This document shows positions 39,379 through 48,619 of a DNA stretch of 64,000 bases, one piece after another. The first letter of the stretch is position 1; each line of letters opens with the position of its first letter. Location of the stretch: positions 248,001 to 312,000 of the forward strand of contig NZ_JAOVZB010000003.1 of assembly GCF_025716875.1 (NCBI RefSeq), read 5' to 3'. The notes beneath the pieces were generated by a model that did no database searches, was not told the origin of the DNA, and saw only the letters and a program-made list of their open reading frames with translations. The DNA is from Marinomonas sargassi (GTDB lineage Bacteria > Pseudomonadota > Gammaproteobacteria > Pseudomonadales > Marinomonadaceae). Both the position numbers and the translations under genes were made by a program.

Positions 39379-39412
39379 AATGCCCAAGGATACTAATTCT
39401 TGGGCATTTTTT
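39379..39412 (+). terminator. Intercistronic terminator between glyA and gcvH
   Basis: AATGCCCAAG pairs with CTTGGGCATT (10 bp, 10-base loop) followed by TTTTT. It lies only 14 bases before gcvH, so it would work as a partial terminator inside the operon. Confidence 0.8.
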
Positions 39413-39426
39413 ATGAGGTTATAAAA

Positions 39427-39810
39427 ATGAGTACTATTCCAGAGAACTTAAAATACGCAGAATCTCACGAATGGGTTTTAGACAACGGAGATGGCACAGT
39501 GACTGTTGGCATTACCGACCACGCCCAAGACCTATTAGGCGATGTAGTTTATGTTGAACTGCCTGAAGTGGGTCTAGAAACAACAGCGACTGAGCAATTC
39601 TCCCTAGTAGAATCTGTAAAAGCCGCTTCTGATATATACGCTCCAGTAAATGGCGAAGTTATTGAAGTTAACGAAGCACTAGATGATGCTCCTGAACTTA
39701 TCAATGAATCTCCATTTGAAGATGCATGGATTGCCAAAATCAAGCTAAGCGACGACGCTGACCTTGATACATTACTTGATGCTGCAGGCTACTCTGCTTC
39801 AATCGAGTGA
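39427..39810 (+). CDS. gcvH: Glycine cleavage system H protein
   Basis: GcvH is the lipoyl carrier of the complex. It is 127 residues long with the lipoylated lysine K65 in ESVKAASD. I chose the ATG at 39427 ([10 protein letters not shown]), with TGAGG upstream; the open frame extends nine codons further. Confidence 0.98.
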   Translation: MSTIPENLKYAESHEWVLDNGDGTVTVGITDHAQDLLGDVVYVELPEVGLETTATEQFSLVESVKAASDIYAPVNGEVIEVNEALDDAPELINESPFEDAWIAKIKLSDDADLDTLLDAAGYSASIE

Positions 39811-39819
39811 TAATATTCC

Positions 39820-39846
39820 TGTTGGCTTGTTTCTCACAAGCCAACA
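39820..39846 (+). promoter_or_regulatory. Hairpin between gcvH and gcvP
   Basis: TGTTGGCTTGT pairs with ACAAGCCAACA around a 5-base loop, without a T run. It may protect the upstream mRNA or mark a processing site. Confidence 0.55.
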
Positions 39847-39883
39847 ACTCTCCCCTGATTTTATCTTAATAGGCGATTAAAAC

Positions 39884-42748
39884 ATGACTTCGTGTATCCG
39901 CGATTTGTTAAACAACGATGAATTTATTGCTCGTCATATCGGCCCAGACGCGACAGAGCAAGACAAAATGCTATCTGCTATTGGCATACACTCTCTTCCT
40001 GAGCTGATCGAAAAAACCGTTCCAGAAGCCATTCGTCAGGCAAATCTAGACCTTTCCACTGACCCAGTTAGTGAAAGCGAAGCCCTAATCCAACTGAAAG
40101 CCATCGCTAACCGAAACAAGGTGGCGCGCTCTTTTATTGGTATGGGTTATCACGATACACATGTACCAGCCCCTATTTTAAGAAACCTATTAGAAAACCC
40201 AGGTTGGTACACAGCTTACACGCCTTACCAGCCTGAGATTTCACAAGGCCGTTTGGAAGCACTATTAAACTTCCAGCAAATGGTCATTGACCTAACAGGA
40301 ATGGAGATTTCCAACGCCTCACTATTAGATGAAGCAACAGCCGCTGCGGAAGCCATGACGCTGATGAAGCGCTCTAACCGCAAGAAATGTGACGCTTTGT
40401 TTGTTGCCAGCCACTGCCTGCCACAAACCATCGATGTGGTAAAAACACGAGCTGAATTACTAAACATTGAAGTCATTGTCGATGACATTGCCAACTTCTC
40501 TAACTATGACGTTTTCGGTGCCATCTTCCAATACCCGGGCACTAACGGCGAAGTAACAGATTTAACGGACGTAATAGCACAAGCTCACGAGCAAAAAGCA
40601 CTAACCAGTATTGCCGTTGACTTACTTTCTCTTGTTCTATTGAAATCCCCGGGCGATATGGGTGCTGACATCACCTTTGGTAGCGCACAACGCTTTGGTG
40701 TTCCTATGGGCTTCGGTGGACCACACGCTGCCTTCTTAGCAACCAAAGACGCTTTCAAACGCTCTATGCCTGGTCGTGTAATCGGCGTATCAAAAGACAG
40801 CCACGGCAAGCCTGCATTACGTATGGCCATGCAAACCCGTGAGCAACATATTCGTCGTGAAAAAGCCACATCTAACATTTGTACTGCACAAGCCTTGCTT
40901 GCCATGATGGCCGGTTTTTATGCGGTTTATCATGGCCCAGACGGTCTTAAGAAAATAGCTAATCGAGTTGCTGCACTAACTAACACCTTTGCTAAAGCTG
41001 TTCAGTCACAAGGCTTTACAACTAATAGTGGGTATTTTGACACTCTTGTTATCGATACAAATGAAAGCACAAATGCCATTATGGCAAAAGGTGCAGAGAA
41101 GTTAATGAACTTCTACAAGGTATCTGAGCAGCAAGTTTCTGTTTCATTAAGCGAAACCACAACTACCCAAGACGTGATTGACCTTGCGGATTGTTTCGGC
41201 GCAACTCTAAGCCTTGATGATATTTTAACTGCTAACGCTGACTACGGTTTTGATGCCGCCCTATTACGCCAAGATGACATCTTGACTCACCCAGTATTCA
41301 ACAGCCACCACAGTGAAACAGAATTGATGCGCTACCTGCATCAGTTAGAAGTAAAAGACATCGCCCTTAACCAGAGCATGATCCCACTTGGCTCTTGTAC
41401 TATGAAGTTGAACTCTACTTCTGAAATGATCCCTGTAACTTGGGCTGAATTTGGTCGCATTCACCCGTTTGCACCAGACAATCAAGTCACTGGCTACCAC
41501 GCTCTACTGCAAGACCTTATCGAAATGCTGTCTAAAGCCACCGGCTACGACACCATTTCCCTCCAGCCTAACTCTGGCGCACAAGGGGAATACGCGGGGC
41601 TATTAGCGATTGATAAATACCACAAATCCCGTGGTGAAGATCAACGTGATATTTGTCTGATTCCAAGTTCAGCACACGGTACTAACCCAGCCTCTGCTGC
41701 CTTGGCTGGCATGAAGGTTGTCATCGTTAAATGTGACGAAGACGGTAACATCGACATTGCTGATCTTGCAGAAAAAACAGAGAAACACGCAGACCAGCTT
41801 AGCTGCATCATGGCAACTTACCCATCTACTCACGGTGTATTCGAAGAACATATCCGCGAAGTATGTGACATAGTTCACAAGTTTGGTGGTCAGGTTTACA
41901 TTGATGGCGCCAACTTGAATGCTTTAGTAGGCGTAGCGCCTCCGGGTGCTTTTGGTGGTGACGTTTCTCACCTTAACCTGCACAAAACTTTCTGTATTCC
42001 TCACGGTGGTGGTGGCCCAGGCATGGGGCCTATCGGTGTTAAATCACATCTAGCGCCTTTCCTACCGGGTCACACAGTAACGCCTGTATTAGGAATGGAA
42101 GAACAACACGGTGCGGTATCTGCAGCACCATACGGTAGTGCCAGCATCCTTGTTATCACATGGATGTACATCAAAATGATGGGCGACAAAGGTCTACGTG
42201 ATGCTACTTACAATGCCATCCTAAACGCTAACTACATTGCCACACGCCTTGCTGACCATTACCCAGTGCTTTACACAGGTGCCAATGGCACAGTGGCCCA
42301 CGAATGCATTATCGACATTCGCCCACTAAAAGCGGAATCTGGCATTAGCGAAGAAGACATAGCAAAGCGTTTAATGGACTTTGGTTTCCACGCACCTACC
42401 ATGTCCTTCCCAGTAGCCGGTACACTGATGATCGAGCCGACAGAATCTGAAAACCTAGAAGAGCTAGATCGCTTCTGTGATGCCATGATTCAAATTCGCA
42501 GCGAGATCAGCAAAGTACAAGCGGGCGAATGGACACTAGAAGACAACCCACTCGTCAACGCACCTCATACAGCAGACAGCTTACTGGGTACGGAATGGGA
42601 ACATGGTTACACACGTCAAGAAGCGGCTTACCCCTTGACTTGGATTAAAGCGCGTAAATACTGGCCACCAGTTGGTCGTATCGACAACGTTTACGGTGAC
42701 CGTAATCTTTTCTGTGAGTGCCCACCGATTGATAGTTACGAAGACTAA
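39884..42748 (+). CDS. gcvP: Glycine dehydrogenase (decarboxylating), P protein
   Basis: GcvP decarboxylates glycine and loads the aminomethyl group on GcvH. It is the long single-chain form (954 aa), carrying two homologous halves, with the PLP lysine in [16 protein letters not shown]. It is the last gene of glyA-gcvH-gcvP. Confidence 0.98.
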   Translation: MTSCIRDLLNNDEFIARHIGPDATEQDKMLSAIGIHSLPELIEKTVPEAIRQANLDLSTDPVSESEALIQLKAIANRNKVARSFIGMGYHDTHVPAPILRNLLENPGWYTAYTPYQPEISQGRLEALLNFQQMVIDLTGMEISNASLLDEATAAAEAMTLMKRSNRKKCDALFVASHCLPQTIDVVKTRAELLNIEVIVDDIANFSNYDVFGAIFQYPGTNGEVTDLTDVIAQAHEQKALTSIAVDLLSLVLLKSPGDMGADITFGSAQRFGVPMGFGGPHAAFLATKDAFKRSMPGRVIGVSKDSHGKPALRMAMQTREQHIRREKATSNICTAQALLAMMAGFYAVYHGPDGLKKIANRVAALTNTFAKAVQSQGFTTNSGYFDTLVIDTNESTNAIMAKGAEKLMNFYKVSEQQVSVSLSETTTTQDVIDLADCFGATLSLDDILTANADYGFDAALLRQDDILTHPVFNSHHSETELMRYLHQLEVKDIALNQSMIPLGSCTMKLNSTSEMIPVTWAEFGRIHPFAPDNQVTGYHALLQDLIEMLSKATGYDTISLQPNSGAQGEYAGLLAIDKYHKSRGEDQRDICLIPSSAHGTNPASAALAGMKVVIVKCDEDGNIDIADLAEKTEKHADQLSCIMATYPSTHGVFEEHIREVCDIVHKFGGQVYIDGANLNALVGVAPPGAFGGDVSHLNLHKTFCIPHGGGGPGMGPIGVKSHLAPFLPGHTVTPVLGMEEQHGAVSAAPYGSASILVITWMYIKMMGDKGLRDATYNAILNANYIATRLADHYPVLYTGANGTVAHECIIDIRPLKAESGISEEDIAKRLMDFGFHAPTMSFPVAGTLMIEPTESENLEELDRFCDAMIQIRSEISKVQAGEWTLEDNPLVNAPHTADSLLGTEWEHGYTRQEAAYPLTWIKARKYWPPVGRIDNVYGDRNLFCECPPIDSYED

Positions 42749-42778
42749 GTCTTCTTTTCTTCAAGCTTTCTTGAAATT

Positions 42779-42808
42779 AAAAACGAGCCAAATGGCTCGT
42801 TTTTTATT
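42779..42808 (+). terminator. gcvP terminator
   Basis: AAAACGAGCCA pairs with TGGCTCGTTTT around AA and is followed by TTATTTTT. Confidence 0.85.
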
Positions 42809-42868
42809 TTTAACAACTCTTTTTCATAGATATTGGTTATCAAGTAAACCTTTGAAAGCCTATGTATT

Positions 42869-43100
42869 TAAAGCATCTTTCCGCCCTGCTGGGCGGGTAA
42901 CTTTTACCCAGATCCGTAAAAGTTACCAAAAGGTCTCTTAATCAGAATCTTAAGGGCTCATTGTCGCCATTAAAGAAGATGCTTCTACGTAATTCGATTC
43001 AGTAAGGTATTAAATAGATTCTTTGGCTGGAGACATATCATCACACACTGATGTAAAGCTCTTACGCTGTCGCGCAATCAGGATTGCGTCGAGATAACAT
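42869..43100 (-). repeat. Structured repeat element, copy A (inverted)
   Basis: Read on the minus strand this element has a CGCAATC/GATTGCG hairpin (43073-43088), about 150 bases of variable sequence, a perfect 11-bp GTAACTTTTAC/GTAAAAGTTAC stem (42897-42926), and CCGCCC/GGGCGG (42881-42896). It ends GATGCTTTA. Copies B and C lie at 45333-45576 and 45641-45893 in the opposite orientation. The stretch 42749-43215 holds no gene. Confidence 0.75.
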
Positions 43101-43215
43101 TTAATAGCCGTTCATAATTAAAGAAACAAAGAAAGCATTAACTATTGGGGCAATCCTTATGTTCAGAGCCACTATTGTATGAAGTAGAACCGTTAGCTTA
43201 TAGCTTAATAGCAAA

Positions 43216-43851
43216 TTATTTGTTTAGAGTTTTTGATATTAATTCGGAGTACTGAACTATAGTGGCTATCAATAGGTCAGAGAGCCCGAATGCATGCTGT
43301 TTATCATCAAACAAACGTATAAAGCTCTCAAGATCTTCCATTGAGTAATATTTTTTTGCAGAATTTAACTTTGATATTGCCGAATAATCAAGATTATCGA
43401 TATATAAAACACTCATATCACATTCAGACTCGGGCTTATTTAGAGGCGCTACTCTTATACTCTTTTTGGATAAAGTACTATTTGACAAATGGATATTATA
43501 ATTTCGTAAGAGCTTAATCATATGAAATGCTGGATTTTCAGAACAATGTATTAAGTATAGTTTTTTGTCTAATTGAGGGTGCAGTTGCTTAATACACTCT
43601 TCAATACTACAGAACTCAGCTAGAGTAGCTCGGACATATGCACACTGCTGTGCAGCATCCCTGATCATATACTTTTTGGCTTTTTCTGAGATCATAGAGG
43701 CCATAAAAATTGCTGAACAAAACCTATCATAGAGCTCTATATGCGGCTTCAAGCCATCACAAGGCTTAGGGATAACTAGATAACCCTGCTCCATTTTAGG
43801 GAACAGCGTATAATCGTAATTAATATTACTAATACTCACAAAGCGCACCAA
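43216..43851 (-). CDS. Unknown protein, islet gene 4
   Basis: A 211-residue soluble-looking protein that I do not recognise. It has no membrane segment or signal peptide. The longest frame begins at TTG 43851 without a good ribosome-binding site; an ATG at 43794 is the next choice. Cysteines are numerous (CDGLKPH, CAYVR, CSIEEC, HCSEN). It is the last of four same-strand genes and has no visible terminator before the flanking repeat. Confidence 0.5.
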   Translation of the reverse strand: MVRFVSISNINYDYTLFPKMEQGYLVIPKPCDGLKPHIELYDRFCSAIFMASMISEKAKKYMIRDAAQQCAYVRATLAEFCSIEECIKQLHPQLDKKLYLIHCSENPAFHMIKLLRNYNIHLSNSTLSKKSIRVAPLNKPESECDMSVLYIDNLDYSAISKLNSAKKYYSMEDLESFIRLFDDKQHAFGLSDLLIATIVQYSELISKTLNK

Positions 43852-43903
43852 ACATTAGCAGAAAATAAGCACTTCGCCGAACCCTCTTTGATTCTTATAT
43901 TTT

Positions 43904-44278
43904 TCACGAGAACCTCCTTGGTAACTCTTTGCTATTAACAAGTGCGTTAAACACCTGATCTGGGTCAGACTGACACCAGTAGCGAAATATTAGTTTAGCT
44001 AGTGGCATGCGCAGGGCAGAACTTACTGTACCCGAAAAAATCACTTTCGGTGATTCCCACTGCTGAGCTATTACACCAAGATATTGTTTTGGTTCTGTAT
44101 CTAAATAGGCGAACCATGTGGCTTTACCTCCTGATATCTTTGGCAAAACACATTCATTGGAGGCTTTAACCAAAAGTTCTTCAACACTCATATCCTCATG
44201 CACAGAAATTAACACTGCATGAGATGAATAGTCATCACCAGCATGAACACTATCACGCTCAATTTCCAATTTGAGCAC
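43904..44278 (-). CDS. Unknown protein, islet gene 3
   Basis: A 124-residue protein with a good TAAGGAGA ribosome-binding site, so it is probably real. It starts MLKLEIERDSVHAGDD and has conserved-looking KISGGKATWFAYL, VIAQQW and FRYWCQSDPDQVFNAL segments, which suggest a compact alpha/beta fold. I cannot name the family. Domains of this size beside immunity-like genes are sometimes immunity proteins, but that is guesswork. Confidence 0.65.
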   Translation of the reverse strand: MLKLEIERDSVHAGDDYSSHAVLISVHEDMSVEELLVKASNECVLPKISGGKATWFAYLDTEPKQYLGVIAQQWESPKVIFSGTVSSALRMPLAKLIFRYWCQSDPDQVFNALVNSKELPRRFS

Positions 44279-44338
44279 ATTATCTCCTTAATACATAACA
44301 CCCAAACCAATTCGTTCGCTTATCGAGATATAATAGCT

Positions 44339-44737
44339 TTAACTAAACCCTGAGATAAAAACTGCACAAAGTAGAACCAGGTCAACAACTAAATGAAGGA
44401 AAATTGTTAGTAAGAGTCTGAGTTTTGTATCTCTTTTTAATAGTATTCGCTTAAATTGTTCTGATTTAAACTCGCTCTCAGTGCTTCGAAGCGCAATTTC
44501 ACTCTCAACCGACATGACAAATTCAGTTGCATTTTTAAGTACAACTAAGTTCGAAATAAAAAATACCAACAAACCTGTAGCAATGAGAGGAGCAGTCTCT
44601 TTATTTAAACTATCTTGTGCCGTACCTGTAAATATCCAACCACAAACAGCAAAAATTGATACAGACCAATAAGTCCAATACTGATTTACTCTAGTCTCAA
44701 CTTTTTCCCTAAGGTCAAATAACTCAGATAATTTCAA
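44339..44737 (-). CDS. Small membrane protein of unknown function, islet gene 2
   Basis: A 132-residue protein with three predicted transmembrane helices (about 20-38, 50-68, 107-129) and a charged central segment. It begins at TTG 44737 with AGGTGG five bases upstream. It has no recognised domain. Membrane topology would place the central helix-rich region in the cytoplasm or periplasm depending on the N terminus. Confidence 0.6.
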   Translation of the reverse strand: MKLSELFDLREKVETRVNQYWTYWSVSIFAVCGWIFTGTAQDSLNKETAPLIATGLLVFFISNLVVLKNATEFVMSVESEIALRSTESEFKSEQFKRILLKRDTKLRLLLTIFLHLVVDLVLLCAVFISGFS

Positions 44738-44817
44738 TTAAACCACCTATTTCATAACACTCTGGACATGGGCAAAGTTGACCCGCAACGGAAAGCCTCT
44801 CCGTATGTCTACGATAA

Positions 44818-45159
44818 TTATGTGTTTTGAATATTTAGCCATCTAAAGTGTTGCTCTTTTAGTAATCTATGCAGTTTGATAGGCATATTTTGTTGTAACT
44901 TTAAATCTGAGAGCTCATTTAATTCTAAAAATGAAATAGCAACAGCGTTTTCAATTTCTAGAATAACGTCATTTTTCGATAGAAGGCTCTCAATAAAATT
45001 AAGTATTTCATTTTTGCACGGGATATTGCACCTTATCGCATCAGCCAAAATGCCCATTTGGGTGTGTAGCATTCCAGACTCTTCACCTAACTCAGCAATG
45101 TCGCTTCCAAACTTCTCAACAACATCTCTACTAAAGTCATTTTCTCCATACATAACCAT
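44818..45159 (-). CDS. DUF7674-like (putative immunity) protein, islet gene 1
   Basis: The 113-residue helical protein contains GMLHTQMGILADAI and ENAVAISFLELNEL segments. From memory these resemble the DUF7674 family, whose members I recall as small proteins near toxin loci. The ATG at 45159 has AGGTAA upstream. No toxin gene with a matching C-terminal domain lies within the window. Assignment is tentative. Confidence 0.5.
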   Translation of the reverse strand: MVMYGENDFSRDVVEKFGSDIAELGEESGMLHTQMGILADAIRCNIPCKNEILNFIESLLSKNDVILEIENAVAISFLELNELSDLKLQQNMPIKLHRLLKEQHFRWLNIQNT

Positions 45160-45332
45160 TTACCTATATGTATACCCATGCTTTTTTCTTCGAGCTCTAT
45201 TATTTGTCAATATTAAAGTACTTTTAAAAAGACCACCGAACAGTAAGGCTGTTCACTTGAATTAATAATAGTGGCTAAATAAACTCTAACCGATATATAG
45301 CATCACACATTCCATAACCCTAAGCAAAACCT

Positions 45333-45576
45333 ATTCCAGCTACGAAAAACATTCGATGCAATCCTGATTGCACGACAGCTCGATGTTTGGGCTACCGTGT
45401 TTGAAACAACATAAAACTACCAACAATAAACTAAACACCTTACGTAAAAGACCGCGTAGGAAATATATAGATTGAATAAGAAAACGAGGCGTTAAGATTC
45501 TGACCCAGCGAATTTTTGGTTACTTTTTGGGCGTTTGCAAAAAGTTACCCGCCCAGCAGGGCGGAAAGATGCTTTA
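45333..45576 (+). repeat. Structured repeat element, copy B
   Basis: TGCAATC/GATTGCA hairpin (45357-45372), TTAAGATTCTGA, a near-perfect stem ending CAAAAAGTTAC, and CCGCCC/GGGCGG (45549-45564), closing with GATGCTTTA. Relative to copy A the first and second stems differ by paired changes. Confidence 0.75.
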
Positions 45577-45640
45577 CAACCAGAGACTTCTATAGCCAAT
45601 CCAAAAAATAGCTCTTGCCCAAAGCTCTGACAACAACTTA

Positions 45641-45893
45641 TTCCAACTAAAAACATTCGATGCAATCCTGATTGACGACAGCTCGATGCTTGGGTTGCCG
45701 TGTTTGAAACAATATAAAACCATCAGTGAAAAACTAAACACCTTAAGTAAAAGGCCGCGTAGAAAATATATAGATTAAATAAGAAAACAAGGCGTTAAGA
45801 TTCTGACCCTGCGAATTTTTGCCTATCTAATTCAAGGAAAGTTTTGGGCGCTTACAAAAAGTAACCCGCCCAGCAGGGCGGAAAAATGCTTTA
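45641..45893 (+). repeat. Structured repeat element, copy C
   Basis: A direct, more degenerate copy of B, offset by about 305 bases, with the same order: TGCAATC stem (one base lost in the right arm), TTAAGATTCTGAC, and CCGCCCAGCAGGGCGG at 45866-45881. Shared internal sequence (CTAAACACCTTA, CCGCGTAG) shows B and C arose by tandem duplication. Confidence 0.75.
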
Positions 45894-46125
45894 CAGCCTC
45901 AAAACTCTAGCGGAGCTAGCAACAGTTGCCCCCTCTTCCTGCTCCTCATTCCCTACGAGTAAATATTAGTTTTTAAGAAAACTTCTAAAAGGGGAGCTTT
46001 AGTTCTAAATTTTGCTAGAATTGCAGCAGCTTTAAAGCTTGCTGTATTAACGCTTTCCAATAACATGGTAATAACATCCAGCTTTTCCAATCTAAATCTT
46101 CCCTATAAATAAAATAGGTATAAAA
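45894..46125. other. Gene-free leader of the chemoreceptor
   Basis: No gene is seen. A short inverted repeat GCTTTAAAGC lies near 46030. No clear sigma-28 promoter precedes the chemoreceptor. Confidence 0.5.
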
Positions 46126-47742
46126 ATGACCATTAATACCAGACTGATCGTGGGCTTTTCCATCATATTGAGTATGATGATTGTTCTTACTTCGATAGGC
46201 ATTCACCGTGTAAACTTCATTGACTCTGCGATTACACAGATGACAGATGTAAACGCAGTGAAACAACGCTATGCCATTAACTTCCGTGGCAGTGTACATG
46301 ACAGAGCCATAGCCGTTCGTGACGTGGTATTAGCAAGAAATAGTTCAGAGGTGAATGCCAGTATTTCCGAAATCAACAAATTAGCTGATTTCTATAAGCA
46401 AGCCGCTAACTCTATGAATAGTATTAAACTAACTTCTGAAGAAAAGCGCCTGTATTCAAAAATTCAATCCATTGAGAGTAGCACCCTCCCTATTGTTCAA
46501 AAAATCATAGAGATAAACCAAAACGGCAATAAAGAAGAAGCACTGAATCTTTTATTAAATGATGCCAAGCCTGCTTTCACAAATTGGCTAGGCGCTATTA
46601 ATGAGTTTATCAACTTAGAAGAAGCAACTACCCAGCAAGCGACAGCTGAAACAAGAATGGTAACAAGCTCATTTCAAGGCTGGATGGTTTCTTTAACCCT
46701 GATCGCAATTGTTATTGGTGCAAGTGTTGCTTTCGTCATTAGTCGTCGCATTCGTAACTCTGTTGGTGGCGAGCCTCAAGAAGCAGCTAAAGTCATTGCC
46801 AATATTTCCCAAGGTAATCTAACTCAAGAAGTAACCTCTTGCTGCCCTGATAGCATGATGTCATCCGTTCAGGTTATGCAAAGTCAACTTGTGCATATCG
46901 TGAACGACATCATCCACACATCAGATGAAGTATTAAATCGCTCAGAGTTCGTGGCAACTGGCACAAAACAAGCACTTGTTGCTGCTAAGAAGCAAGCTGA
47001 AGTATCTAGCATTGCCGTACAAGGTTTAGGTGAAATGAACCAAAGCATTAACACCATAGCGAATACGGTTCGCCAGACAGAGGAAAACTCCAACCTCACC
47101 GTTAAACTATCAAAGCAAGGCCGTGACGCCATTCAAAAAGTAGCGAATGAAATACAAAAGATCTCTGACACTGTTAGCGCTACCGTCGAGCAGGTGAATG
47201 TTCTACAGAAAAGAACTGGAGACATAGGCGAGATCATTAATGTGATTCGCAGTATTTCAGAACAAACAAACTTGTTAGCACTAAACGCTGCCATTGAAGC
47301 CGCAAGAGCAGGTGAATCTGGACGTGGTTTTGCCGTTGTGGCCGATGAAGTAAGACAACTAGCTCAACGCACCAGCGAAGCAACCAGTGATATTGAAACC
47401 ATGATTAGTCAAGTTCAAGACGACACCCAAGCTTCCGTTGCGGCAATGGAAACGACAGTGCCACAGGTTGAAAATGGTTTGAGTTTAGCCCAAGAAGCCA
47501 ACGGGGTACTGAGCGATATTCAGAAACAATCGAATGATTCATTAGGGAAAACGCTTGAAGTGGTTGAAGCAACAACATCACAAGTTGATATGGTGTTGGA
47601 GATCAGTAAAGGCATTGAAGATGTAGCAAGCATGTCTGAAGAAACCAGTGAGTTCTTACAAAGTAATACAGCAGAAACGCTCGCTCTTGAGGAGTTAGCG
47701 AATAAACTGAAGAAAAACGTAAACTACTTCACTGTTAAGTAA
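46126..47742 (+). CDS. Methyl-accepting chemotaxis protein
   Basis: The 538-residue receptor has a transmembrane helix (7-29), a periplasmic four-helix-bundle sensor (about 30-185), a second helix (186-208), HAMP, and a cytoplasmic signalling domain with the conserved hairpin around 378-420 ([19 protein letters not shown]). No C-terminal NWETF-type CheR-binding tail is present. The ligand is unknown. It is monocistronic. Confidence 0.94.
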   Translation: MTINTRLIVGFSIILSMMIVLTSIGIHRVNFIDSAITQMTDVNAVKQRYAINFRGSVHDRAIAVRDVVLARNSSEVNASISEINKLADFYKQAANSMNSIKLTSEEKRLYSKIQSIESSTLPIVQKIIEINQNGNKEEALNLLLNDAKPAFTNWLGAINEFINLEEATTQQATAETRMVTSSFQGWMVSLTLIAIVIGASVAFVISRRIRNSVGGEPQEAAKVIANISQGNLTQEVTSCCPDSMMSSVQVMQSQLVHIVNDIIHTSDEVLNRSEFVATGTKQALVAAKKQAEVSSIAVQGLGEMNQSINTIANTVRQTEENSNLTVKLSKQGRDAIQKVANEIQKISDTVSATVEQVNVLQKRTGDIGEIINVIRSISEQTNLLALNAAIEAARAGESGRGFAVVADEVRQLAQRTSEATSDIETMISQVQDDTQASVAAMETTVPQVENGLSLAQEANGVLSDIQKQSNDSLGKTLEVVEATTSQVDMVLEISKGIEDVASMSEETSEFLQSNTAETLALEELANKLKKNVNYFTVK

Positions 47743-47752
47743 CATTGACGCT

Positions 47753-47797
47753 GAAACAAAAAAGCCTCAGCTGTTTAGCTTGAGGCTTTTTTGTTTC
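47753..47797. terminator. Terminator between the chemoreceptor and CLCA_X-like gene
   Basis: AAACAAAAAAGCCTCA pairs with TGAGGCTTTTTTGTTT around a short loop, a very strong bidirectional hairpin between convergent genes. Confidence 0.9.
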
Positions 47798-47836
47798 AGC
47801 ACATATCAATCTAATGTCGCTAATGATTAAGTCGTA

Positions 47837-48619
47837 TTAACCAACTCTAGATAATGCGTAGCCCAAAGAATAAAAATATTCTCTAAACGCTTCCCCTATA
47901 AACACCCTCTGCTGTCCCTGCGGATACAGACCCGCTTTGGCTTCTTCTGAATACTTGCTACCTTTAACTAAAAAGCGACTCGCTGGGTTAGCATCTTCCA
48001 CAAAAGCCTCAAACGCACGGGCGCAGATTTCTTCTGGTTTGGCGTAGTAGAAAATATTGTGGGTTTTATCGGCCACTAGTGAGGCCTTAAATAAGTCACT
48101 CGTATCATTACCATCTGGGCTTAATAAAATTGCTTTGAAGCACTCTGATAATAAGTTATTTAATGGGTGAGGTTTGATATTGCTCGAGTCTGGCTCTTTA
48201 AGCCAATTACTGGACGCAAAACTGGTGGATGGTGCGAAGTGAAACATTTTATCGCCCATATAATGGTCAAAAGCATGGAACCATTCATGGGCTAGACTGC
48301 CTGCCCCAGCATTTTTGGCTAAAGCTAACTGCCGTGTTGCGGGTGTATAGTGGGCAGCAACCCCTTTTTGCCCACCCTTACCAAATTGCAAACCTAGGGT
48401 GCCTCGTAAGGAAACCAATATTTCAGGCCCTTGCAAAATGGCCATTAAATCATGCAAGGCCAAATTAAATTGAATGGCCGCCCTATCTCTTTCTTCCTCT
48501 GTGACCCAACGCCCCATTTCTATACCACGAAAGTCGAATTGGCGACGAATCGTGACAAAGGAAACCGTTTGTTGGGTATAGTCATGCATAATATTAGAAA
48601 GGCGATACCAGTACGTCAT
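47837..48619 (-). CDS. CLCA_X-like protein with HEWFH motif
   Basis: The 260-residue protein contains FDFRGIEMGRWV, SLRGTLGLQFG and a LAHEWFHAFDHYMG segment, a likely zinc site (HExxH), followed by ARAFEAFVED. These resemble the chromosomal CLCA_X family and, more distantly, the LPD1-type domain of phage and polymorphic polyproteins. A peptidase-like activity is inferred from HEWFH, not known. The start at 48619 overlaps the end of rluC by 26 bases; a later ATG at 48589 would abolish overlap. Confidence 0.7.
   Translation of the reverse strand: MTYWYRLSNIMHDYTQQTVSFVTIRRQFDFRGIEMGRWVTEEERDRAAIQFNLALHDLMAILQGPEILVSLRGTLGLQFGKGGQKGVAAHYTPATRQLALAKNAGAGSLAHEWFHAFDHYMGDKMFHFAPSTSFASSNWLKEPDSSNIKPHPLNNLLSECFKAILLSPDGNDTSDLFKASLVADKTHNIFYYAKPEEICARAFEAFVEDANPASRFLVKGSKYSEEAKAGLYPQGQQRVFIGEAFREYFYSLGYALSRVG

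Noticed and set aside
43216..45159. Type II toxin-antitoxin or complete defence system in the islet
   Set aside because: No toxin, nuclease, ATPase or DNA-binding motif was found in the four proteins; only one weak immunity-family resemblance.
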